A DNA stretch of 64,000 bases from Trichoplusia ni (lineage: Eukaryota > Arthropoda > Insecta > Lepidoptera > Noctuidae). Of the stretch, positions 37,215 to 48,600 are shown one piece after another; the first letter of the stretch is position 1; the number at the start of each line of letters is the position of its first letter. The DNA lies in assembly GCF_003590095.1 (NCBI RefSeq), contig NC_039479.1, positions 12,276,001-12,340,000 of the forward strand. Direction: 5' to 3'. Below the pieces are notes generated by a model that saw only the letters and a list, made by a program, of their open reading frames with translations, had not been told where the DNA came from and made no database searches. Both the position numbers and the translations under genes were made by a program.

Positions 37215-40200
37215 CTGAAAGTATGAAGTTATTAGACGATCAACTGATATGATGATGGTAGGCCTGTTGAAATTACATATATTCACTGTTACAGTTATTC
37301 ACGGTACACTTGAAAGCTAGACTACCTTCCTAAAACTTAAAAACAGAATAATTGCTATACTCAAGATTTTTTTGCCATAAACATATTGTAAAAACAAACT
37401 AGCTCGGTAAACTGCAAGTCTGAATAATTTAAAGTAATAATTAGTAAATAATTTAATGTGGTAGAATTTTCTGATGATCATTTTTAATCGATACAGAAAT
37501 TATCTAGATATTTTTTTTTGTTTCGTGCTATTTTGTACCTATGAACTATAACTATGAAAGAATTTGTAGCTTTTTTTTTTAGGAGATAATGCACGTTGAT
37601 ATAATTATTGTGTAAACGATTGCGCTAAATGTGATGTTTTTTTTTGGTTGAAAATTGGCATCATCCATCATACTTCTAATTAAGGTTTTAAAGTCGGACG
37701 AAGACGCAGTTAGCTAACTGATTTCTAACTGATGAGCAAAGAGCATTATTATAAACGAAAAAGATAATCTACGTGTTGATTGTTGAAGTTGATTTGAAAT
37801 ATCAACATTTAAGACCGAATTATGATACATTCCGTAGAGATATAACATAAAATAGTTATTTGCTGAAATACAAGTACCTACTTGGCCAACAAAGTAACAA
37901 CTAACATTATATCAAATGAACAATCCCAGTAGTACTTTAGACGAGTATTAATATTTGGCCTTTTCTTGCGACTTACGTTGTGCTCCCAAAAGCGTCTAGA
38001 GGTGATCTGTAATCATCCACATCTCTCATCCTGTTTCCCAACACTTCCAACTCTTTCTTCCCTCCACCCTTTTCCACAACCGGATGAGTTGATAGACCTC
38101 TATTTTCAGGCAAATCATCTTTATTACCAGCCTTCAAATTTATTTTACTTTTATCGTTAGCATCCGTTTTATCTGGCATTTTGACAACTTTTATATTACT
38201 AGTGACGTCAATCTGCACTGATAATCTCGGAGTGATCAGCATTGGGTCTCTTACAACTCTGGCAGTCTTTTGTACTGTTGGATTTTTAGATTCATCCTTT
38301 TTGCTTGGATTGTTCTCTTTTTGCAATTTCGGAATTATGTGACTTATAGGCGGCATAACGCCGTTTATTTTGGAATGTGTCGAAGTTATTGAGCTGAAAA
38401 ATAAAATTTTAGAGGAAGAAACAAACAATTGTGTTACGTAAAGCATAATAATAGTAGGCCCAAGACTACGCAATCAAAAAAGGAAGAGAGTTATATTTCA
38501 ATCAGAGAAATGGAAATGAATAGATTTAAAAAAAGTTTAAGTATACCTTTTCAGAAGCATTTGGTGGTGCAATCTTATTTTCGTAAGAGTGTTTTGAACA
38601 GATCTTGTTTGCTTTCTATTCAATGCAATTGCAGTCTTAATATTGCGCAGTTCTGTGGCAACAATTTTATACTTCTGGGACAACTTATTTCCTTCCTCCT
38701 TTAATTTGAGCATCTTAGCTGATTCTTCAGCAATATTTTTTCTGTAAAATAAGTACCCAATCGAAGAGCTTGAAACAAAATAAAATAAAAAAGCTTAAAA
38801 TAAAAAGTGTACCTTGATGTTTTTATTTTTTCTTCTAAACTATTTAAAGCCGATAGTTTCGTGGAGTCTATGGTTGCATTTCTTTGCTTTAATGTATCTT
38901 TTAAGGGTGTAGTCATTTTCGTTTGTAAATTCAAATTCATACTTGACTGTCTTGCCTGCTTTATTTTTTCCAATTCCGCCATTCTTTTAACTAAGATTTT
39001 GTATTCAATCTGCTCTGATTTTGGCAAATGTTTAACAGCCTAAAAGCAATATCAACGTTGTAATGTCTGAAAGAAAGGACAACATCGAAAAACGAACAAA
39101 TAAAAAGATAATATCTCCAGACCTTTGCAACAAACTTTTCATTTTTCTTTGGTGTATCTGACTCCTGGACTACATCAGGTAGTTTCTTCTTTTCAACTTC
39201 CATCCTTGTACTTTTCAAAAACATATCTAATTTTTGTTGGAAGTCTATCTGTTCTGATAGTTTTAGATGCATTTTAGTTAGATTCTTAGTTGCCTCATGT
39301 TCCCCTTCAGAATCTGACTCACCAAGGTTTATAATAAATCTCTTTTCTTCAGGTACAGGATTAGCACTTACAACAGGTTTTGTTATAGGGGGTAAAGGTA
39401 TACTTGATATGGCTTCAGGTTCTTTTGTACTCTCTAGCTCTATAGCACTCACTATACTGGGATTGACCAAATTGGGCAAATTTTTACTCAGAGAAGTTAG
39501 AAGTTTAGCCCTTAACAAATCCTCATCATCTTCTAACTCATCTTGCTCTGGAATATTAGCAGTCTTAACATCTTTTTCAGTACCATTTTCATTCGCTGTA
39601 TTTGCATCTGTTTCAATAATTTTGGCACAATTTTCAGGATTCTCTTTTGCCCTATCATCGGCATCTGAACCAATATCCATATCTACAGATTCTATATCAG
39701 TATTATTGTCGGTAATAAGATCATCTGGAAAATTAGTAGATTGTGATAACTTTTTCTTTAACTTCTGCTTTTGTTTCATTTCTATAGCTTTCTTTAGTAA
39801 TGCTGATTTAAGACAAATCAGTCTTAACTCTGCCGTGTCACTGTCTTCATCTTCAGACATTACTTTATTGTCTTGAGGAGATGGGTTAGTTAAGGCTACT
39901 TTCTCTTTAGCAGATTTTGTTTTCAGAGCATGTTGCCTAAGTAATTCAAGATCTTCGTCTGAGTTTTGGTCTGATATATTTATTTCAGAAATTTTCTTGT
40001 TTCCTCCTTCTATGACATTACCACTGTTTACCGAATCAACAGTATCTTGCCCTACTTCAGTAGTATTAGTTTTACTGTCTTCATCTGTACATAAGTCTAT
40101 AAATTCAAATGAATTTGTTTTATCTTTGGATTTGGTTTGTGGTGGTTCAGATTTTGATTTTAAAATGGCATGTTTGTCTACTGGCTGTCTGTCTATCTGT

Positions 40201-41334
40201 GGAGGAGACATGGGAGAATCTTCCGTATGCACAATTTTAATCTCTGTTAAGGCTTTTGGTTCTGGGTTAATACCACAAAGCATTTTTTGAAGTCTTTCAC
40301 TCAATGAGGTTTTATCATTTTTATTTTTGTTTACAACTACAGCATCAGCCAATTTTCTTCTTCTATTTCTGTATTCATCTTCAGATTCATCACTAGTTTC
40401 ACTTACAACCTTCACTTCTAATTTCCTTTTAGGATAATTAGTTTTATTTTTGTGGTCTTTGGTTTTTCTATAACTTATAATGGGTTCATCTTTTTTTCTT
40501 CTTTGTCTATGATGTACTTTAAGTCTTTTTTGTACTTTGATCGTTTTTTGGGGTACTTGCGGATAATAGTCATCCAAATCGGTTGCAGAAATTTCCGAAA
40601 GATCACCTAATGTGTCCACTTTTTTACGTTTTGTACCTAAAATTTTATAAAATGCACTCTATGTGCCTACAAACGATTATCATTCTCTTAAACTAAGGAT
40701 GCAATGTCTTACCATGTCCTGTGGAGGATATTTATTTGAGTATAAAATGACAAAATGTATATATCTTAAGCTTTTGTTGATCAAAACACAGATTTAATTT
40801 CATTTTATTGAACATGAATCAACTTTGACTAATAAAGCTCATTACTTTTAATTTGAATTTTATTCATTCATAATTATTTAAGTAAATTTTTTTACCGAAG
40901 TTGCAACAAATAAAAAGTGCTCATCGAGAACTATAATGTTTACTTGTAAATTTTTTACAAGCCACATCTTATGTTGAGATTCATCAATAGTAGAGGTCAT
41001 AAAATATTATCCTGGTGTATATTATGGGACAACAGATTTAACATAAAATTAGGTCAAAGGTTGAGCTCCCAAGGTCATTTTTGTATAGGTTATAACCTGA
41101 CATTTATGTGATAACTTAGATTAAGAACTATGTTTTGAACATCTTACCCGGTCCCATAGTCGACCGCTTAGCTTTCTTACGCTCAAGGACATTGTTATAA
41201 GTTTCAAGCACTTGTAGTCTCTGACGCAATAGGAACTCTTCTTCCGATGATATATCGGACAAATCGTCCACGATTTCTCCTTCTTCCATCTCCGAATCCG
41301 CGTTTGGCGGCGGTATATTCTCAACACAAGCCAT
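37112..41334 (-). CDS. ZFC3H1: ZFC3H1-like C3H1 zinc finger protein (whole gene, 6 exons)
   Basis: Exons in transcript order: 41334-41148, 40636-39123, 39039-38813, 38741-38547, 38393-37977, 37214-37112. The total is 2643 nt, exactly 880 codons plus TAA, and all junctions are GT-AG and phase-consistent. Landmarks matching human ZFC3H1 from memory: acidic EMEEGEIVDDLSD at residues 15-27, an EDDEDLLRAKLLTSLSKN segment, KSEQIEYKILVKRM at about 574-587, a coiled coil at about 645-707, and a C-terminal finger Cys857-Cys865-Cys870-His874 (CX7CX4CX3H). The human protein is about 1990 residues and continues with helical repeats; this one stops six residues after the finger, closer to the layout of fission-yeast Red1. 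Known family role: with the MTR4 helicase it forms the PAXT connection, sending polyadenylated nuclear RNA to the exosome. The function here is inferred from that. Confidence 0.85.
37215..37976. other. ZFC3H1-like intron 5
   Basis: 762 bp of AT-rich DNA with several T-runs. No gene or repeat was recognised. Confidence 0.6.
37977..38393 (-). CDS. ZFC3H1: ZFC3H1-like exon 5
   Basis: Phase 2 in and phase 2 out (AC|gtaagt). 139 residues rich in Lys, Asp and Asn (SITSTHSKINGVMPPISHII through RDVDDYRSPLDAFGST), a disordered linker between coiled coil and finger. Confidence 0.88.
38547..38741 (-). CDS. ZFC3H1: ZFC3H1-like exon 4 (coiled coil)
   Basis: Phase 2 in and phase 2 out. KNIAEESAKMLKLKEEGNKL and TELRNIKTAIALNRKQTRSV form a long amphipathic helix, corresponding to the predicted coiled coil before the finger in human ZFC3H1. 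Confidence 0.88.
38813..39039 (-). CDS. ZFC3H1: ZFC3H1-like exon 3
   Basis: Phase 0 in and phase 2 out. AVKHLPKSEQIEYKILVKRM is the segment best matched to human ZFC3H1 (EKKIEYRLLKEEI). Confidence 0.9.
39123..40636 (-). CDS. ZFC3H1: ZFC3H1-like exon 2 (large acidic/basic exon)
   Basis: 1514 nt, phase 1 in and phase 0 out. Begins TKRKKVDTLGDLSEISATDL, then a basic stretch (HHRQRRKKDE, NRRRKLADA), then Asp/Glu/Ser-rich disorder with LRLICLKSALLKKAIEMKQK and EDDEDLLRAKLLTSLSKN. Reading past 39123 without splicing reaches VWRYYLFICSFF and a stop, so the gt donor at 39122 matters. The long plus-strand frames at 39409-39876 and 39997-40290 are antisense shadows. Confidence 0.9.
40637..41147. other. 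ZFC3H1-like intron 1
   Basis: 511 bp of AT-rich DNA with no other feature. Confidence 0.6.
41148..41334 (-). CDS. ZFC3H1: ZFC3H1-like exon 1
   Basis: ATG at 41334 opens MACVENIPPPNADSEMEEGE and IVDDLSDISSEEEF. The donor follows MGPG at gtaaga in phase 1. The EEGEI-acidic motif parallels the EDGEISDD of human ZFC3H1, supporting this start. Confidence 0.9.
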
Positions 41335-42485
41335 ATTTATTTGACTGACAGTCTTCTGGAGTAATAGAAAGTTCTTACAACTTCTTACTTTGAACTCTAA
41401 TTAAACAAACAGCATTTACTAAGTGCTTTATATAAATAAAAGATTTGATTTCACATACGTACCGTTTTTAATTCTTCATTATTATGGCACTTTCTTTCGG
41501 ATACAAAATTATAAAATATTTTTCAGACTTTTTGTTCGTTCTCCAAATCTGTGCCCGTTCGTCAGGAGCAATTTCAGATATAGTGACGGACAAAGTTTAT
41601 CGATAAAATTAGTAGCTGCTGTGTGTGACGTACCATGAAATAATTATTTAATTAATCGCTTAACGAAAAACAAAATCGATCGAGGTTGGTGTATCTATTA
41701 TCTATTCATTTTATTCTTTATGAAATATTTCAAAATGATTTTTCAATATTTTTAATAGGCTCTACGATTTTGTGACCTACGCAGCTAGGTAAAAAACAGT
41801 TTCAATAAATCGGGGTTGGATAATATTGTTTAAAATTACACCTTTGGCTTTTGGAAGATCAAATTTAAAGAGGACTGTTATTAATATAATTATAAAACAT
41901 AAATGTAAAATAAAAAAGTTGACCAACTAAATTATTGATTTCGAAGTAATAAAATACTATCGATAGTTTCGTGTGACGCCGCCATCCCTTTGAAATGTCT
42001 ATGTCGTCTATGGCGGTTGTCTACCAACTCTACTAAAAACTTGAAACATGGTATTTTAAGAAATATTGATCGCATTTATAACATGTGTTATCAATGCGAG
42101 GTAATAAATAGGAAAGAAAATGGTTTATTTGTAATTTTAAGAGGAAAAACCAGAATGTTACTAACGTTACTACTAAGTTTGCTTACGTTTACAGTCTAAA
42201 AATAGTAAATGAAGTAAAATAAGTCTTTATTTACAAATCAAGTAAATTAAAAATAGCAAAACGTCAATATCAGCCGTCAGGAAAAGTGTCAGTGTCAGAA
42301 ACCGGGAAATAATATTTCATTGTATTTGACTCCGCCCCTAAATTTTGACAAATATTTTCAAAACAAAGTTATAATCATTAAAATTTTCTAAAATTTTGTG
42401 GAAATAAAATAATAGCAGTGCTTCGTATAGTAAGTTAATAGTGTAATAATAAACAGCCTACTGTTTGTAAAGTCATTACTTGAAA
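41335..42485. promoter_or_regulatory. divergent promoter region ZFC3H1 / TBCK
   Basis: 1151 bp separates the two divergent start codons. It contains TATCGATA at 41598-41605 and 41958-41965, the DRE motif that Drosophila DREF/BEAF use at housekeeping promoters. No TATA box is obvious at either end. Both genes are widely expressed types, consistent with a shared housekeeping promoter. Short frames at 41423 and 41990 lack protein character. Confidence 0.55.
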
Positions 42486-42684
42486 ATGTTTCAAGAAAAC
42501 GAAGATGATTACAAATTTGCGTCTTGTACGTATTTTGCGAGGAATCACCCTGGGGAAATGTGTGGTAGTAACGGTTTACCCCTTACGCCAAGTTCTATAA
42601 CTATATTGGGGCGAGCTCAGCGCCTACTGACCATAGAACACCCTAACTTATGCACCTATCTCGATGTAATCAGAGGCAAACACG
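42486..42684 (+). CDS. TBCK: TBCK exon 1
   Basis: ATG at 42486 opens MFQENEDD. CGSNGLPLTP and the HPNLCTYLDVIRGKH stretch match human TBCK residue for residue in many places. Phase 1 out at gtacgt. An in-frame TTG six bases upstream is not the start. Confidence 0.95.
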
Positions 42685-45600
42685 GTACGTTAATTTGATC
42701 ATTTATGCTGTATTTCAGTTTTCAATTGTTTTTTTTACTTAAACACATCCATATTCTCATGATTTCAAATCAAATAATGTACATCCATTTAAGTCAGTAC
42801 TATCTGTGGAAAAACTGTTTGTTTAATGTGTGGACATCAGATATCGAAATAAATTGCTCATTTAAGATGATTATTTATGTATGTAGCATAGATAATATTT
42901 CGTTACTCCTATATAATTATAACTAAACAAACCTTTCACAGTATGCAATCATTCTACTTGTATGTTACAAAAGCTTGCTGTCTGTTTTTCATCTTAAATT
43001 TTATAAATAAATAATGAACTCTTATTTACAGAAAGAATAATAGTGGTAGCAGAGGTAATAGGCAAATCATTAAAAGAATGTAAAAGTAAATTTTCGTATG
43101 AGGAGATAAGTAATATAGGGAAACAAGTAGCTATTGCCCTCAAGTACTTGCACAATCAGGACATAATACATCGCACATTGTCTGATGATAATATATTAGT
43201 AGATAACAATGGAAGAGTTAAGCTTTTCAATTATGGCTTGTATTACATGACTGATGCTGGTAGTGAAGTTTCCTTTCCTTTGGGGTAAGTTATTAATACA
43301 TACATTATTACTTTAACATGAATATAAAACTGAGAGAGTTTATGATTGAATTTTCAAACTGTTTTGCAAAAATTTTAAGACTCACTGAATTTCGTTGAAT
43401 TCCAAAAGATAATATCACAATATTTGAATAAACAGCTCTTATTGTATTTAGTCTAAATTCAAATCCAGAGAAACTTTTTATTCCTACAAAAATGAGACAG
43501 ATTTTCAATTTAATCTCAAGATTTTGTATGAAATGAGTTGTGGTATTTCAATTATATTTTACACATGTTTCATTAAAGAATTGCTACCACAATATTCTAC
43601 TGTTAAAACTAAAACATGAATTTCAGCTTACCAAGATACTTAAGTCCAGAAACAATACTTAATGGTGGTGGTCCAGCAGCTGATGTATGGAGTTATGGTA
43701 TCATCCTACTTCAAATGTGCATTGGAAAACTCTGGAGCAATCTAAAACCTGGCCCTATACTGAGAAGGATACTGACACTAGTACATGCCAACAACCCTGC
43801 GGAGAGGATAGCTAGAGAACATGATTGCTTTGAACAGTATAAAGTGGGTATTTTTTTTTATACTTTAGAGCTAATACTATGGAGATGCTATTTTAATGAA
43901 ACTGTGCACTCATTTGTGTTGTATCTCAATATGAAAATGTAAAAATTGTCATTTCTACATTGTCTCGGGTCTGGGTGTTTGTGGTACCTTCGTTGTATCT
44001 GAATTCCATAACACAAGTGCTTTAGCAACTTACTTTGGGTTCAGAACAATGTATGTGATGTTGTCCGCATTTATTTATTTATTTATCTTCAAACAGCATG
44101 ATTATATCAATACATGTCACCAACATGTAGTGTGTATTAACAATTGCTTTGGGTTGTCTGTAATGGTATTAGGTATAACTTGCAAATAAAAATAAAAAGT
44201 AATAATAATACCAAAAAAAAATGATGTTAGCAAATATTTTATCGCTTACTTTGACTTTATGTAGACAATTAGAAAAGTTAAAAAAGTGCATGACATATAA
44301 AGTAGTCTCCTATGTACATGTTGATCTTTTTGTTTCAGCAAGTACCAGAAAATCTAAGGAAGGTAATAGAAAAATGTCTTAAAATCTATCCCAGTGAGAG
44401 AGCAACATTTAATGAATTAGTTGAGGAACTATCTCAAATGGACTTAAAACAGCTTGTTGAAGTAAAACCAGCTCGAGGTCTGATGGGTTGTAAGCTGCAA
44501 CACCTTTACCACTGGTGGCAACTGGCTGGAGGCGATATACAAGCAGAATTAAAAAGAAATTGCCTTATAAAAAACAGTCCGCCCATATTATCCATGCCTA
44601 TGTAAGTGAAAAGTTTTAGTTGCTTGTGTAGCACGATTTTAGCTTAGTTCAATGAAGTTGAAAAACTTGTTACATAGTAAAATTCTCAGAAATTCATTTC
44701 TAATTCCAAAATTTCTTGTCAGTTAACTTTCTTCTGTGTGACAAAAACTTAAATTAATACAATAGAATATAGAGTTAAGTCTCATTTCTACAATAGATAC
44801 TATTTGCTGCTCTTTTTGTTAATGGGCAAAAAGTTGTTCTGCTTCATCACCATACCTACAGACTAAAAGCATTTCTACTGCGAACTTTTGCTGTTAAATA
44901 TTTTTTAAAAATACTCAACTATCGTGATGATTAAATATTTGATACATGGGTCCATGGAACATCGGCTAAAATCTTGACACTCGAAGCAAAAAAAAGAAGA
45001 ATGGGCATAATTATTGACACTTGCAGAAAAAAACGGCTAGTGCAACATAGGTTTCGAAAAGCCAAAGGGAACTCCCAAATATTGTCTAGTTCTCCATATA
45101 ACTTTATTTGCGTGTTGTATTTGCGGCGGCATAAAAATATATAGTTTACTTTTTACAGAGCGATTCTCTTAGATGGATGCACCATAGGCGGTAAAGATGG
45201 CGCCTTATTCGACAGACGGATAGCTAAATATAGCTTAGACTTGCTAAAGTCTCGCCTAAGTCACGTACCGCCTCAAGATTATTACCCTCTCATGCACGAA
45301 AGGAAAAAAGAATACGATGCTGTGGCCTTACCAAAGATAATTCGGGAAAGAGACACTGAATATCAGTTTTATAGATTGCTGTGGTTTCAGAGACTCTTGC
45401 ATGTAAGTATAAGGATTAAAGTTCTGCGAAAATAAACCTTAATGTATTGCAATAAGAGTCATATTCATAACATCTTAACTTATATTGGATCGTAATTGTC
45501 GGTTTCCAATTTACAGATGTGCTAAACGTAATTCACTTTAATTCATTCTTTTGTATTGTAAATTATACGTATCTTATATCGGAGTACTTTTTGTTAGTTT

Positions 45601-48600
45601 CTTATTCTAATAACTGATAGCCGGATTACTCTTTTAGTTTGTTTTTATGTTACTTTTTTTGGTAATTTAATTTGCGAGACTGTAGGTAAGGTACTCTTTT
45701 CATTCTCCAACATTCTTACAATTAACATTCATTCATTAATCCATCATCATCATTCCCCTGCTCTTATCCTAATTATTTTATTTGGGTTCGGCGCATACCT
45801 TTCTATCGGACGTCATCCAACAAGAAACACTCTTTGCAGCCATATCGTCTTTTACACAATCTATCCATCGTTCCTTTGGTCATTAATCAATTACCCAATA
45901 TTTCCCCAGGGCTATCCCTACACAGCGCCGTACATAAGGGCGGAAGCTGAGATCGACATCCCCCCTCTTGTCCGCGGCGACGTATGGGCAGCCCTATTAG
46001 GTGTCGTCGGGGATATAGAGGAGCAATACGAAAGGATTGATAAGGAAACCCCCACTCCTACTGACAGACAGGTGAGACTCTAAACTTTTTTCTTCTATTT
46101 TTTCTTAAACGACTCCTGGCATTGGATTTTGAACCTTGTGTCGCGCGGGAAACGTTCAAGATACATGCACAAAGATGCAATTCTATTAACTATCAGGTTA
46201 CTCATACATGTTTATTTAACTAAGTACCTACTACTACTGTTTCCTGTAGTTTGGGAATTACCTAATGTTTATATTTTATCGGTTTACAATGATAAATATT
46301 TTTAAGCTGATAACAAGTGTTTTGCTGATGACGTTATCAGGAAAAATGTTATGAAATTTCTAATTATCTTATTAAATTGAATGAATAATATTAAATAGTT
46401 CACAATCAATATTAACTTATTTATAAGAAGGAAATTTTGATTTGAGACTTTAGGTGATTCACAATTCTGAACCTAACCTGCTCACTCTTAAAGTTGAATT
46501 TCCTTTAACAGATAGACGTGGATATACCCCGTTGTCACCAATACTGCTGGTTGCTCTGCGGGTCGGCGGGACATCGGACATTAAAGCGGTTGCTCAAAGC
46601 TTGGTTGTTAACCAACCCTCAGTACGTTTACTGGCAAGGGTTAGACTCGTTGACTGCACCATTCCTATATTTGAACTTCTGTAATGAAGGTTTGTTGATT
46701 TTCATTTACTTTAATTTCTGCGGTAATAGCAAAATCGTTTATGAATTTGGAACAGATTTCTACCAGAGTCTTTCTCTAAGCTAAGTTTTGGTTGGCGTCC
46801 GTAACCAATACCAGACTCTTACCGAGTCGGCTAGTTATCATTTTTAGCGTTAAGTGTCTATCTAACATCCACAGAAAAATCATCCGCTTTGTGATACCAG
46901 ATTTCAATACGTAGAATGCAGATTTTCTCACGTACCTTCATATCAAAGAACTTGTGAAAACAAGCAAAATTCTATTCGTTTTTATTCGAAAAGGTTAAAA
47001 TTAACTAAATGGCTCAAAATAACCTTAATACTAACTTCCAGTTTAATTATCCCACAGCGCGCGCCTTCGCCTGCCTCTCAGCCTTCGTACCAAAGTTCCT
47101 TCACAAGTTCTTCCTAAAAGACAACAGCGCTGTGATAAAGGAGTACTTGGCGAAGTTCTGGCAGATGACAGCCTTCCATGAGCCGGAGCTAGCAACTCAT
47201 TTACACGAGATCAACTTTGTTCCAGAGCTGTTTGCGATACCCTGGTTCCTTACTATGTTTTCACGTAAGTAATAAAATAAATTGTTTTATTGTAGATGTC
47301 ACTGCTAAACCATTGGTGCTTGTAACGACGCTTTCGCAAATTTATATGATAAATAATGGTCATAATAAACCATTAGTCTAGTATAAAACCGACACAGGTC
47401 TGGCCGGAAAACTGTTGACTCTTGGCCTATTGGAAACCAATTTAAACATTGAGTTGTGAGTTGGACTTATTGAGTGAATTAGAACAAAAGTCATCGTCCA
47501 GAATGTAGTTTTTGGCAAAGTTGGTTTTCTTTACAATATGTAATGAAATTTCATAATTATTTCATTCTTATTTAAGTGCTTCGCTGTATTTGCCCTGCCC
47601 TAGATTATTCTGGTTCCAGTGTCGTTAGTTTTTTTATACTGCGTATAACAGTGACCACATTACGCCAATTTAATAGAACAACTGATTTTCTATAATCCTA
47701 TTAGCTTAACCTTATTTTATCTAACTTTTATTTTACAGACGTATTCCCCTTACACAAGATAGTGCACCTATGGGACGCGCTGCTGGTGGAGGGGCCGGCG
47801 TTGCCTCTGTTCATGGGTGTCGGTATACTCAGACAGCTGAGAGACACGTTACTAGCGTCCGGATTCAACGAATGTATTCTACTGTTCTCTGATCTACCAG
47901 AAATTGATATTGGGGAGTGTGTTAAGGTTTGTACACTTTAATATCTCGAAAGAAGTGAAATAAGTACGTTTCTTTTGAATATGTAAATAAATATCAAGTA
48001 TATTCTGTCGTTAAAATGATTATGTACCATTACGATATACTATTGTCCATTTTCCTGAGTGGCCTTACTAGTTATGGTACCTAAGCAGCCTTTTCATGCG
48101 ATACATTAGTAGCGAAGGTGACGCAGCAGATCCTCATCTCATCCTAAAAAAACGCCTAATTATAAAATGTTCACTTTATGAGTGAAGAGGTTTTCATAAA
48201 ACGATGCTTAGCCCAAAAGTCGCCCTCATAAATTGTATTATATAGTATATCTTGCCTATTTTTGTCATTGTAGATAGCAGAATATACAAACAAATGTAAT
48301 AAAAAAAAACGACACTCCTCACTTCCCATACATGTAACATTTACACTAAAAAGAACATACGAAGCTTCAATTCTCGCTTTAAAAAAATATTTCAACATAA
48401 ATGAAAAACTCCATCTTCAAAATTCATCAATCACTTTTTATTGACGCACAAAAGACCACAAATACACGTCTTCCATACAGTAACGATCACAACTGCATTG
48501 ACCTTCGTGACATTGACATTGTTGAGTGTGTCAAGGGCGCTTAACAATGGCCAATCCTTAACGTAATTTCACTGATATTAGGTACTGAAAGACTGTTTTG

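Larger units (their letters stand above)
42685..47738. other. TBCK introns 1-8 (non-coding parts)
   Basis: Introns of roughly 340-560 bp. Intron 3 carries a SINE-tail fragment (about 43955-44100) and intron 5 a dispersed repeat (45741-45900). The others show only AT-rich filler. Confidence 0.6.

Noticed and set aside
39409..40290. Long plus-strand frames (155 and 97 codons)
   Set aside because: They are antisense to the large ZFC3H1-like exon. The minus frame has the family motifs and phase-correct splice sites; the plus frames are Ser/Leu-rich shadows.
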